Shown here: positions 23,571-33,299 of the stretch, one piece after another
Numbering within the stretch: position 1 is the stretch's first letter
How the letters are laid out: every line of letters begins with the position of its first letter
Position numbers and translations under genes: made by a program
Notes under the pieces: generated by a model
The model's database searches: none
Seen by the model: the letters and a program-made list of their open reading frames with translations, nothing else
Told to the model about the DNA's origin: nothing
From: Zygnema cylindricum
Lineage: Eukaryota > Streptophyta > Zygnematophyceae > Zygnematales > Zygnemataceae
Length of the DNA: 47,410 nt
Assembly (NCBI GenBank): GCA_037447655.1
Contig: JBBHKE010000904.1
Coordinates: forward strand, 1-47,410
Direction of reading: 5' to 3'

Positions 23571-24355
23571 TTTTGTTTTTACGTTCATTTTTGTTTATTC
23601 TTTGTTCAAATATAAATCATCGTAGTAAAGAAAATGTTTGCGTGGGGCTTTAACATCTTGCTATTTATTCTAATTCAGTTATGAATGACAGGGCTGATTT
23701 TGGACCTTTCAAAGAATTAGCGTTAAGTAAAATCAATTAGTGTCATTTATATAAAATAATCGACGTTAAAGGTAATGACTAAAAGATTTCATCCTGTCCC
23801 TCCAACATAAAGGATGTAATCTGCACTAATTTCCTGATAACCTTTGTTAGATTCAATGTTGTAATCGGCTGTCGTGGCATGTCGCGCGGCCGTATTATTT
23901 GTCGTTTTTGTGGGTGGTTTGGCGTCATTGTGTCTTTTAGATCGTTTCGTAGATTCCTGGTCTCGCGTAGATTCGGTTTTGCGATGACCAGGTTCAATTG
24001 TCGTTTGTTATGTACGGGTTTGTTTGGGTTGTAGCAAGCTGGAAAAAAAAATTGAATCGAGCTGGAAAACCATTACAGTCATAAAAAATTGACAAACAGG
24101 AGGACACATGGCGAGAAAATAGTAAAATGGTCACTCTCTTCATATGAATTCCAGTGTTAAGCAAAGACGGTACAACAAGTGTTACCACATACAAACTGGC
24201 CATATGTCACATAAAAGCTTCCTACAAGCAAGAAGTAAGGCCAAGTCACCACACTATCTACCAATGTCTTCTTCTATCTTGGCGTTATTTAATTTGCGCA
24301 CCTCCTGCTCAACAGCTATATCGGCCTGCTTCCCTCGGCCTCACAGAATTTCACT
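23571..24355. other. Downstream flank of the secreted-protein gene with copia RT scrap
   Basis: 23760-23830 holds a short minus-strand remnant of the copia RT fragment seen at 21300-21480. From about 24120 to 24355 the sequence is the 3' flank of the intact gene; this flank recurs near 12890-13080, 18530-18740 and 21650-21810. No other gene is supported. Confidence 0.6.
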
Positions 24356-24832
24356 CTACGCGCAAAGCACAGATGGGCTCTGTCCGGCTCTCTTCCCATT
24401 GAGCCACGTGGCATTCTTGTTGCACCACTGATAAGCATATGTACGGATATACTGGAAGGACACCTGGCTGTTTGCGGCGATCTGGACCTTCCCCTCTGCG
24501 CCTCCATAGTTGAGGCGGCAGAGCGTCTTCCCTGACACAAGGACAGTGGTGATGATGTCACCATTCGGGCCCAAGTTTCCGTTGGGGAAAGCGCCATCCG
24601 ACCAGTAGTAGCAGTCTGCGAAACGGAACTGCGTAAGAGGCGAGTTACATTTGTTGATGATGTAGTGCGTATAGAGGTAGCGGGCAGGGTTCAGCAACAC
24701 GGGGTTTGTGCTGCGTTTCACGTTGAAGGCGACCGCCCCCAGAGAGTAGTCACAAGCGGAGAGTGCGGCTGGCGGGAAAATGGCCAACGCCAGCAAGGCA
24801 GCCAGGAAGCACACAGCAGGGAGGGAGGCCAT
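24356..24832 (-). CDS. Secreted six-cysteine protein, 158 aa, family unrecognised
   Basis: A single-exon frame with ATG in good context (gccATGGcc). Residues 1-26 form a clear signal peptide (MASLPAV, then a Leu/Ala-rich core, cleavage expected near ALSA/CD). The mature part of about 132 residues has six cysteines, enough for three disulfides, with landmarks CDYSLGAVAFNV, NKCNSPLTQ, DCYYWSDGAF, KTLCRLNYGG, YQWCNKNATW and a C-terminal LCA. A potential N-glycosylation site is NAT. It should be extracellular or in the secretory pathway; I do not recognise the family and assign no activity. A TATA box lies 115 bp upstream. At least four broken relatives occur in the window; this is the only intact copy. 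Confidence 0.85.
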   Translation of the reverse strand: MASLPAVCFLAALLALAIFPPAALSACDYSLGAVAFNVKRSTNPVLLNPARYLYTHYIINKCNSPLTQFRFADCYYWSDGAFPNGNLGPNGDIITTVLVSGKTLCRLNYGGAEGKVQIAANSQVSFQYIRTYAYQWCNKNATWLNGKRAGQSPSVLCA

Positions 24833-24946
24833 GGCTGCTTTTGGGGAGTCTGTGTGCTCTCTGGGAGAGGGAGAGGGAGAGAGGTGTTAGAAAACGACAA
24901 AATTTGAACCTTGGAAGGTGGTGATGCTCCAGTCTCGTGCAGCCCC

Positions 24947-24952
24947 TTTATA
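24947..24952 (-). promoter_or_regulatory. TATA box of the secreted-protein gene
   Basis: TATAAA on the minus strand within GGCCATATAAAGGGG, 115 bp upstream of the ATG. The same block (CGTATTT.GCCATATAAAAGG) is conserved in the inverted copy at 32770-32790, where an LTR follows at once. The leader contains a CT-rich tract near 24860-24880. Confidence 0.7.
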
Positions 24953-25029
24953 TGGCCAAATACGGCTCCGTACCGATCGCCTTTGGCTCTTCTTCCTTGT
25001 CCAGAGAGTGCCATCCTTGGGTGGAGCCC

Positions 25030-25945
25030 TTACCCGGGTGACCTCGGCGACCGCCGCACCTTTGAAAAATCTGGCCGTCGCTTGGCGCGCAGTAGGTCGT
25101 GAAAGTCAGCGCGGGTACGCCGTACAGCACCCGATTGGCCGAGTTCCGCGGAAGAATTGAACAGAAGGGCAGTTGGGCAGAACGGGTTTTCAATTGTACG
25201 GACCATGAGCTTGTTGCCGTTACGCTGCCGGAAATGTACTCATCCAGTGTGCCTGTTAGCCGTACAACTCAACAATTTGGTTTTTCCCAGAAAGGACGAT
25301 TGAGAAGAAATCTTGAAATAAACGACGAAAGTTGACTTTTACCCATAAATAAATGAGACATTCTCTCCTTCCCGCCTAAAAAAATAGACGGGCAAAAATA
25401 GTCGAGGAGGCCAAGGACATTCCTTATAGTTAAAAGCGTTAAGGATTTATAAATGCTAAACGAGAAAATAAAATATGCAATACCAGTTTAGTATCCGAAA
25501 CGTGGCAAATCCTAGTGCACTTCCTTAAATAGTGTTGCTAAACTAGCAACACTTTAATTTTCGGCGAGAAAAAGTAGCGACTGAATTAGTGTTATTAACT
25601 GTAATATGGATACACACTAATTTATCTGAAAATAAAAGTGTTAGCGTGCCCGTTGACTTTTCCGGCTAACCCGCTCCTACAGGTTACAGTTGGACATTTA
25701 CCCTATGTATTTTACGGTCCGCGACCACATTACTTCGTACGGAAAGCCCCAAGCTCGCGGTACGTAAGCATCGAGAATCAATACCGCACAATGGACTTCC
25801 TGTTCAGTAATTTCGTGGAGGTCGGCCACTGGGGCTGCGGTACGACTATGTACGGAAAATTCGGGCTGACTTTAACGACCACTTGCGCGCAACGCGGCGG
25901 CCAGGTTTTTCAAAGGTGCGGCGGTCGCCGCCAGTCGCTCGGGAG
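25030..25945. repeat. Fold-back element with GC-rich inverted ends
   Basis: The left end GCGACCGCCGCACCTTTGAA (about 25048) and its continuation through GGTCGTGAAAGTCAGC are matched in reverse complement at about 25940-25800. The inverted ends are at least 110 bp and weaker similarity extends further. The middle is AT-rich. The element lies just upstream of the secreted gene's promoter and its inverted copy is 31046-31910. No target duplication was identified, so the transposon class is open. Confidence 0.6.
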
Positions 25946-26160
25946 TGTTGGAGTACACTTTGAGTTGTGTAATTAACGAATTGTACGATTATATTTGTAC
26001 CTCACACCTTGAATCACTATTAGCGTTAATTCGGCCCCCTGAAATTTTGACACTAAAATCTATAATAGTTTTAATAACTCTAATTGTTTTTTTACGTTTA
26101 TATAGGTATTGTTTAATTAGAGTTAATAAATGTAAAATTGGACAGCCTTTAAATAGTGTA

Positions 26161-26710
26161 CACCGTCAATCGCTATTACAGTATATAACGCCAACTCGGT
26201 GCCCTTTTTTCAAAAAAAAAAACCAGAAATACAATCCATAACTCTATTTTTTTCATTATTCTAATTAGGTTTTTTTTTCAATTAGCGTTAATAGTGGAAG
26301 TATTCTGTGATGGAAATAGTATGGCGTACGGACAGGGTATCTCATTACGAAATGGTACTTTTTGAATTACAAAAGCATAAAAATACACTTTACATTATTG
26401 CGCCCACATGTGAATTTGCACTGGAAGAAAGAGACGCAAACTCGTCGACAAAAATCACGTTCTCATATGTTCATCCGTCGACCGTGTGAACAGCACGACG
26501 ACGTACGAATTGTCAGATTTTGTACGGGTTCACATATTACTGTAGACATCGAAAGGGCGGGTATTTATTATTCAGGACAACCCAAAATACAGTTAGGGAT
26601 TAATAAGTTTATATATTATTTTTCAAAAAAAAAAAATCCGATTAGTGTTAATATCACTAATTTATGTTTTTACGCTATTTATTTCTTTACTCTAATAGCG
26701 ATTGACGGTG
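26161..26710. mobile_element. MITE at the block B site, TA target duplication
   Basis: Ends CACCGTCAATCG and CGATTGACGGTG, TA on both sides; 550 bp. It occupies the site that holds a 460-bp element in block A and a 527-bp element in block C. Its interior, however, aligns with theirs in the opposite orientation (the GTACGGGTTCACATATTACTG part against CGTACAGAATCT), so it was inverted or inserted independently. Confidence 0.68.
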
Positions 26711-27797
26711 TAGTGTACGACATGTGTCAATCCGTGCTAAAATTGCTCGTTTTTTAGAAAATCATACTGAAAGAGTGTCAGATAAAGGCGTCGACAAGCG
26801 AAAGTGAGTGAGTCAACACCAAAAAGCGCACTCAGATCTTATTTTCCAGTAATAAAGACGGGAGAAATTATGCGAACACAGGCTATACCGGCTACACACT
26901 ATTAATAAAGTAGAGCAGTTTCGTTACTCTTTTATATCGGTTTATAGAAGAAGTATTTATTGCAAAAAATTTCGATGGTAAAACCATCTGTGTTCAAATT
27001 CATAGAAATTCATTGTTTGTGTACGGATACCCTTAGTGTAATTTGTTCCCACTTTGTAATCATTGTATTTATTTATCTCTTAATTTAGCTAATCGTCACT
27101 TCATCCGTCTAACCCGTTCACCAACTTTAAACCTTTTGTAGGAGAATAATTCATTCGCCATATTTATTGTGGAGTAGTGAACTCTTTTCATTAGTGATTT
27201 CATACTTCAATATTCGCTTTGTTATCGATTTTGTACTTTGTCTTTGGCCGCCACTAAATATACCGTTTAGTCTTTTGCCGCTACAATTGTTCTCGTGGAC
27301 ATGGTGTAACCCATCCACTATGAATCTACACTCTAAATCTAGTGGCAGACTTAGTACTTAATCAAATTTTATAAAAAATTCAATGCTAATAAATAGTAGA
27401 AAAAATTTCCCCTTTGCTTCTCTTTCTTATTCTTGTTCTTGACTTTTGTTTTTTATTTTGCTTCCATTTTTTTTTTGCGATGATTCTTTGTTCCTTTCTC
27501 TTTTATTCCTTTGACCTGTTTCTCTCATCTTTGCCAACCATGCCTTTACCTTGGAGATATTTTTGGCTATGGAATAAGAGCTAACAATGATTAACACATT
27601 GCCATCATTTTCCATAAAGAGAAAAAACCTCGAGACTGTGACATCACCATTTACCTAATCTTCACTTTCAACATTTTTTTACCATTCTCTCACTCTAGCG
27701 GAGGTCATACAAACTCCTTAAAAGTAAGAATGGTCTTTTTTCTTGTTGTTTGTTTCTTCGCAGCCTTGTTAGCTTTGGATGTTTGCCCACTAGCCAC

Positions 27798-28389
27798 ACT
27801 CTAGGCCTTCTTTTCTTTTGAAGTTCTTCATTTTGAGCACCAATTTTGAAGCTAACTTGTCTACAACTTTTACGGCAAGCTTGCAAAATTTTACAGTACG
27901 TGCGAAGCACAAATGGGCTCACACCGACTCTCGTCCCACTCTCGTCCCATTGAGCCACAAGACATTTGTGTTACACCATACTTAAACTTATGTGCGGACA
28001 TGCTCGAGGCCACCTGGCTATTACCACTTGTTTGGACGTTCCCCTATGGACTTCATAGACATCTATAGTTGAGGTGGTAGAGTAACGTGTCAAACACAAG
28101 GACTGCAGTGATTATGTCGCAGTTCAAACCGAATTTGATGTGGAAGAAAGCAACATCCAACGAGTATAGTGATCTACGAAATGAAATTACGGTGAGAGCA
28201 AATGCACATGTATTGAGCCACATTTTGCCACACATGTATTCCGTAGCTTTGGAAACGCAAAGCAAGCCTATCTCGCTATTCTGAAATTTTGTGGAAAGGA
28301 AGCACAGTCCAGTGGGTGAAGTATGTAAACTGGTAGCGAACATGATTCAGCTCCACGAGGTCCTAATTACGTTTCACCTTAAAGGTGAC
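27798..28389. repeat. Spacer of the palindrome
   Basis: The turn from block B to block C lies near 27798, where the start of a plus-oriented gene copy (GCCCACTAGCCACACTC) is joined to the 3' flank of a minus-oriented copy (TAGGCCTTCTTTTC). The spacer is almost entirely the decayed gene copy described at 27893-28470. Confidence 0.65.
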
Positions 28390-28470
28390 CGCCTCAAAGA
28401 GTAGTCAAAAGTGAGGGTGGCTAGTGGGCAAAAGTCGAAATCCAACAAGGCTATCAAGAAAAAAAACAAC
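27893..28470 (-). pseudogene. Decayed full-length copy of the secreted six-Cys protein gene
   Basis: It matches the intact gene throughout: near the end GTGCGAAGCACAAATGGGCT, in the middle the ATAATCACTGCAGTCCTTG equivalent, and at the start FDYSL and the Leu-rich signal region. Several frameshifts and the loss of cysteines rule out function. It is closer to the 10575-11130 pseudogene than to the intact gene, sharing LTFDYSLR-type changes, so both descend from one decayed ancestor. Confidence 0.8.
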
Positions 28471-29720
28471 AAGTAGAAAGATATTTCTTACTTTTAAAAA
28501 GATTGTATGCCCTCCGCTAGGGTGAAAGAATGGTAAAAAAATGTCAAAAGTGAAGAATATGTAAATGTTGATGCTATAGTGTCGAATTTTTTTCCCTACA
28601 GGGCCAAGTATGGCAACGTGCAAATCATTGTTAACTCTTCTTCTTTAGCCAAAGAGATCTCGAACGTTATTGCATGGTGGGCAAAGGTGAGATAAATAGA
28701 TCAAAAGGATCAAAGAGAAACGAAAAGAGAATCATGGAAAAAAAATATAGAAGAAAAAAAGAAAATAGACAAAAAGAATACGAAAGAGAAGTAAAAGGGA
28801 AAAAAATATGCATTTTATAATTGTTGAATTGAATGTACAAATTGAACGGTGTTAAGTGCTAAGTCTACCACTATATTTATAGTGTAGATTCTTAGTAGAT
28901 CGGTTACACGACGTCTAGGATAAGAATCGAAGTCGCAAAAGACAAAAAGGTATATTTAGTGGCGATCAAGGACAAAGTCAGTGGACAGTAAAATTGGGAA
29001 CCAAACGAATATTCTTTTATGAAATCAGTTATGAAAAGAGTAGATTACTCGACAATAAATATAGAGAATGCGCTATTATTTATACAAAAGGTTTATAGTC
29101 TGTGAACAAGTGAGACGGATGAAGTGACGATTAGCTAAGCTACGTGACAATTAAATACAGTGATTACAACATGTAAACATGTGTAAACAATTTACACTAA
29201 GGGTATTTGTACACTAAAAATGAATTTCTATGAATTTGTACACATATGGTTTTACCATCGCAATTTTGTCAGTACAGACTTCTTCTATGAGCCAATATAA
29301 AAGAGAAACTTAAATGCTCTCCCATATTTACAGGAAACTATGCCGTGAATCGCTATTAGCGTTAACTGTTAAAAATCCTAACACTAAGAAATTTTTCGTG
29401 TAAAAAAAATTAGTGTTATTAATTCTAATTTGGGTTCATGGCCTGTCGCAAGAGGAAATTAACTATAATTTATGCATAACTGAAATTCGGGAATATTTTT
29501 CCCATAGTGTAGCCGGTATAGCCCATGTTCACATTGTCGATGTTTGAACATGCTCTGTTCGCATGATTTTCCCTCTTTATCATTGGAAATGAAATCTGAG
29601 TGTGCTTTTTAGTGTCAACGCACTCACTTTCACGTGTTGACGCCTTTATCTGACACTCTTTCTGTACCATTGTACTTGAAAAGAGCAATTTTAGTATGGA
29701 TTGACTCATTTCCAACAGTA

Positions 29721-30247
29721 CACCATGAATCGTAGTTAGCGTTATAAACACTAACTCAGTCACCCCTAATTTTGACTGTATCACCGTAAGTAGAGTACAT
29801 AACTCTAAATTGTTCTTTACATAATTTAAGGTACTTTTTGAATCAGCGTTAAAAACTCTACTATATTGTCGTTTTAAAAAGTGTGGCGTTCGGTCGGTGT
29901 CTGACCGTGCAAAATTGTACTTTATTAATTAAAATAGTAATTTATTAACTAAAAAATACAAAAAATGATGTAATACAGGCCATTTTCATGTAACTGCGTT
30001 TTCACATACCGCGTAGTTTAAACGTCGTAATGACGTGAAACTGTACGTTTTGTCAGATTATGTACATGTTCCTAATTTACAGTAAAGGTATTTAGCGCGG
30101 ATAATAATTACGGGAAAAAACCCGAATTAGAGTTATTGATAAATTAGAGTAATTATATTTTTGAAAATGGTTGATTACCCCAATTAGAGTTTATAACTCA
30201 AATATTTTTTTTGAATTATTTCTTTACTCTAATTACGATTCGCAGTG
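29721..30247. mobile_element. MITE at the block C site, TA target duplication
   Basis: Ends CACCATGAATCG and CGATTCGCAGTG with TA on both sides; 527 bp. This is the counterpart of 8876-9335 in block A, inverted with the block. Noncoding. Confidence 0.68.
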
Positions 30248-30380
30248 TACACTATTTAAAAACTGCACAAATTAGAGTTATTAACGCTACTTAAACAGTA
30301 CCTATATTAACTTTAAAAAACAATTAGAGTTATTAATTCTATTTTAGGTTCGATGGTCAAAAATTGGGGGCGCCGAACTA

Positions 30381-30939
30381 CACCGCCAATCGTTATTAGC
30401 GTAGTGTACGCTAATTCTTTCCGGCTTTTTTTTTTATTATTCTCCAATAGCGTAGCTTATTCTATTTTTTTCTGTACGCCATTTAGGGTTATTTTCGAAG
30501 TACTGTACAAAACGAAAGTACGCCATCTTTCAAATAGTGTGGTGTAGGGTCAGAGTCATACCGTTCAAAAACGTACCTTTTAAGTGAAAAAGTACAATTC
30601 ATTATGTTTAGTAGCCGCGGACGCATGAGAATGTGCGGTCTAAAAAGGGGATCGAATCGGGTTGTCAAATATCACGTTCGCATATATTCGTCCAAAAACT
30701 ACGTTTCGACTGTGTGAACATACTATTTGTGAACGATTTGTCAAATTTTGTACAGGTACCTATATTAGTGTAAGCATGTTTGCGACCGACAGTTACTTTT
30801 TTTCAAAGACCCAAATTAGAATTATCAAACAATTAGAATGTATGTTTTTTTTCAAAGTTTTCAAATTCTTAATTAGCGTAAACCACAGTAATTATTCATA
30901 TACGCTAAAGAAACTTTCCGCTAATAGCGATTGGCGGTG
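30381..30939. mobile_element. MITE at the block C outer site, TA target duplication
   Basis: Perfect 12-base ends CACCGCCAATCG and CGATTGGCGGTG with TA on both sides; 559 bp. It lies at the site equivalent to the 7924-8542 element. Its interior has the TTCGACTGTGTGAAC word shared with 26161-26710. Confidence 0.72.
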
Positions 30940-31045
30940 TACTGTAGCGTTATCGACGCTTTTAACGATTCACGTTGTAAGGTACAAATATAATCGTACG
31001 TTTCGTTAATTACACAACTCAAAGTGTACTCCAACAATCCTGAGC

Positions 31046-31910
31046 GACCGGCGGCGACCGCCGCACCTATTAAGAACCTGGCCGCCGCGTTCCGCGCAAG
31101 TGGTCGTTTAAGTCAGCCCCCATTTTCCGTACATAGACGTACAGCAGCCCAATGGCCGAGCTCCACGAAATTACTGGATAGTAAGTCCATTGCGCGGTGT
31201 TGATTCTCGAGGCTTACGTACCGCGAGCTTGGGGCTTTCCGTACGAAGTAATGTGGTCGCGGACCGGAAAATATTTTGGGTGAATGTCGAACTGTAACCT
31301 GTAGGACCGGGTTAGCCGGAAAAGTCAACGGGCACGCTAACACATTTATTCATTTATTTAACTAATAAGTGTCTATCCATATTACAGTTAATAACACTAA
31401 TTCAAAATCTACTTTTTCTCGCCGAAAACTCTAAATAGTGTTGCTTGTTTAGCAACACTATTTAAGGAAGTGCACTAGGATTTGCCACATTTCGGATGCT
31501 AAACTGGTATTGTATATTTTATTTTCTCGTTTAGCATTAATAAATCCTTAACGCTTTTAACTATAAGGAATGTCCTCGACTATTTTTGCCCGTTTATTTT
31601 TAGGCGGGGTAAAAGTCAACTTTCGTTGTTTATTTCAATATTTCTTCTCAATCGTCCTTTCTGGGAAAAACCAAATTGTTGAGTTGTACGGCTAACAGCC
31701 ACACTGGATGAGTACATTTCCGGCAGCGTAACGGCAACAAGCTCATGGTCCGTACAATTGAAAACCCGTTCTGCCCAACTGCCCTTCTGTTCAATTCTTC
31801 CGCGGAACTCGGCCAATCGGGTGCTGTACGGCGTACCCGCGCTGACTTTCACGACCTACTGCGCGCCAAGCGACGGCCAGATTTTTCAAAGGTGCGGCGG
31901 TCGCCGAGGT
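31046..31910. repeat. Second copy of the GC-rich fold-back element
   Basis: Inverted copy of 25030-25945 with ends GGCGACCGCCGCACC and GGTGCGGCGGTCGCC. The internal stretch 31616-31852 is nearly identical to 25099-25335, which indicates a recent duplication or gene conversion. Confidence 0.65.
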
Positions 31911-31921
31911 CACCCGGGTAA

Positions 31922-32701
31922 GGGTGTGTCCCCATGTGCATAAGTAAGGGTTTTTTCCTGTCGTTTTGCTGTAAAACTTAGCGCCGTACTGCCTAAGTTG
32001 CAACCGTACGAAGGAATCGCAAATTTGTAGAGTACAATTTGCGTCATCCCTGAACTTAGGATGTACGAAAAGTTGTCGTCTTGTGCTTTTCGACCCACTT
32101 CGACGACAAAAAACGTCATCTTCGACCTTATCTTTAAAACACATGCGCGATGTGATTTAAAATTAGGTTTTTTCGATTGACAAATAGGAACATATTTTCG
32201 CACGTGCCGTAAATTTCGACAAAAATCCTACGATTTCCAAGGACAAAGAAAAGTACATAGTTCGCTATGTTTTGTCCGTTTGCGTTCTAATACGACAAAG
32301 ACAAGTACACAATTTGTTTGGATTTGTCCGTTTTCGTCTAGTACGGATTTCTTTTTTTGCAGGGGTCTTCAAATTCCGATGCCATTTCACGTCGAGCGGA
32401 CAGGCGACGCGAAGACAAAGCGCCTCATCTTCGACCGTGAAATTGCACAGGCTGGATGGCGCTACGTCTACAATGTCACGGTAAGACATGCGACGTCACA
32501 CGCAGGTACAAAAAACAACGTGCGACCACAGATTGTAGACGTTGACAACCGTCACAGGTACTGTCAACGTATACAATCGTCACAAGCGTAAGTTACGATT
32601 TCGTCCTTACAGACATAGGGACACTTGAACAGCGGGTCCGGCGGATCCGCGCTAAAATACAAAGTAATTTCGCTAAGTTACAAGTACATGGGGACACACC
32701 C
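31922..32701. mobile_element. PIF/Harbinger-like non-autonomous element, TAA target duplication
   Basis: A 780-bp insertion in the right palindrome arm. Perfect 16-bp inverted ends GGGTGTGTCCCCATGT and ACATGGGGACACACCC are flanked by TAA (31919-31921 and 32702-32704). The left arm at about 25032-25044 shows the uninterrupted site with a single TAA, which proves the boundaries. A 3-bp TAA duplication and ends starting GG fit PIF/Harbinger. No transposase is encoded; an exon-like segment lies inside. Confidence 0.88.
32363..32480 (+). other. Exon-like segment inside the Harbinger-like element
   Basis: A 118-bp GC-richer block is preceded by a pyrimidine run and TTTTTTTGCAG and followed by GTAAG. 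One frame reads IPMPFHVERTGDAKTKRLIF then DREIAQAGWRYVYNV without stops. The pattern suggests an internal exon of a host gene captured with its splice sites. I do not recognise the protein. A chance splice-like pattern cannot be excluded. Confidence 0.42.
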
Positions 32702-32790
32702 TAAGGGCTCCACCCAAGGATGGCGCTCTCTGGACAAGGAAGAAGAGCCAAAGGCGATCGGTACGGAGCCGTATTTAGCCATATAAAAGG

Positions 32791-33240
32791 TGTTAGATTC
32801 TTTGTGAAACGGCGTCCCAGTTTGTTGAGCGCCGTAATATGTATTATATAGTTCGCGAGTGATTTTGTTTGGCGTTGCGTGTTAGTATAATTATAGTTTG
32901 GTTTCGGTTTTGGTTTTGCGTGCGAAGTACATTAGTACTTTAAGTTAATACGACTTTTCATTACATTTGGATAGTACCGCGTATAGTATGTTGGTTCGCG
33001 TGTACTTTTGGATGATTGGTTCGCGCGTGTACTTTTGTACGTCGTGCGATCCTTAGTACTTTGTTTGTTTGAGTTTGGAGTATTTAGGACTTAGTCGTTT
33101 TGGAAAATATTTATCTTTGTAAGAGGGGAAAATTTCCGGTGAAATATATTGTCTTTTGCTGGAGTGCTCTCTTCTTACTGCTTCTTGCTTCCGCTTCATA
33201 TTCTATCTTTCTTCTATCCTTGTGTGTATCGATCCTAACA
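32791..33240 (+). mobile_element. 5' LTR of a Ty1/copia element
   Basis: A 450-bp segment starts TGTTAGATTC and ends GATCCTAACA, with TGTTAG/CTAACA inverted tips, directly followed by a tRNA primer site. It begins right after the duplicated TATAAAAGG of the secreted-gene promoter. No second LTR was found in the window, so the element is truncated or its 3' end is deleted. Confidence 0.88.
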
Positions 33241-33241
33241 G

Positions 33242-33256
33242 TTGGTATCGGAGCTA
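33242..33256 (+). promoter_or_regulatory. tRNA-iMet primer-binding site
   Basis: TTGGTATCGGAGCTA begins two bases after the LTR. It closely matches the TGGTATCAGAGC primer site complementary to the 3' end of plant initiator Met-tRNA used by most copia elements; the A-to-G change is at the eighth base. Confidence 0.88.
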
Positions 33257-33299
33257 GTTTGCTCCTTTAAGAGATCTCAAAGTGGCAAGTCTTGCCGCC

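Larger units (their letters stand above)
24957..27797. repeat. Left arm (block B) of a large imperfect palindrome
   Basis: The sequence runs inverted against 32790 down to about 28390. Matching anchors are the promoter region of the secreted gene (24957-25035 with 32790-32705), the frame at 25099-25335 with 31852-31616, 25638-25930 with 31343-31050, the MITE site at 26161, and 27650-27797 with 28580-28430. The arms differ by MITEs and by the 780-bp insertion at 31922. Small open frames shared between the arms lack recognisable domains and are not annotated as genes. Confidence 0.82.
28390..32790. repeat. Right arm (block C) of the large imperfect palindrome
   Basis: Inverted counterpart of 24957-27797 and, for 28390-30940, also of block A at 7924-10600. 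It contains two MITEs, the second fold-back copy and the Harbinger-like insertion. Its outer end is the duplicated promoter region of the secreted gene, cut at 32790 by an LTR. The 28480-29720 part is noncoding. Confidence 0.82.

Noticed and set aside
25099-25976. Frames conserved between the palindrome arms (78 and about 112 codons)
   Set aside because: Conservation is at nucleotide level across the whole arm. Frames lack domains, the second is disrupted in the right arm, and both lie in a fold-back element.
33282-33299. Gag start at the upstream GTG
   Set aside because: A eukaryotic start is expected at ATG; the ATG at 33300 has a perfect GCCGCCATGG context.
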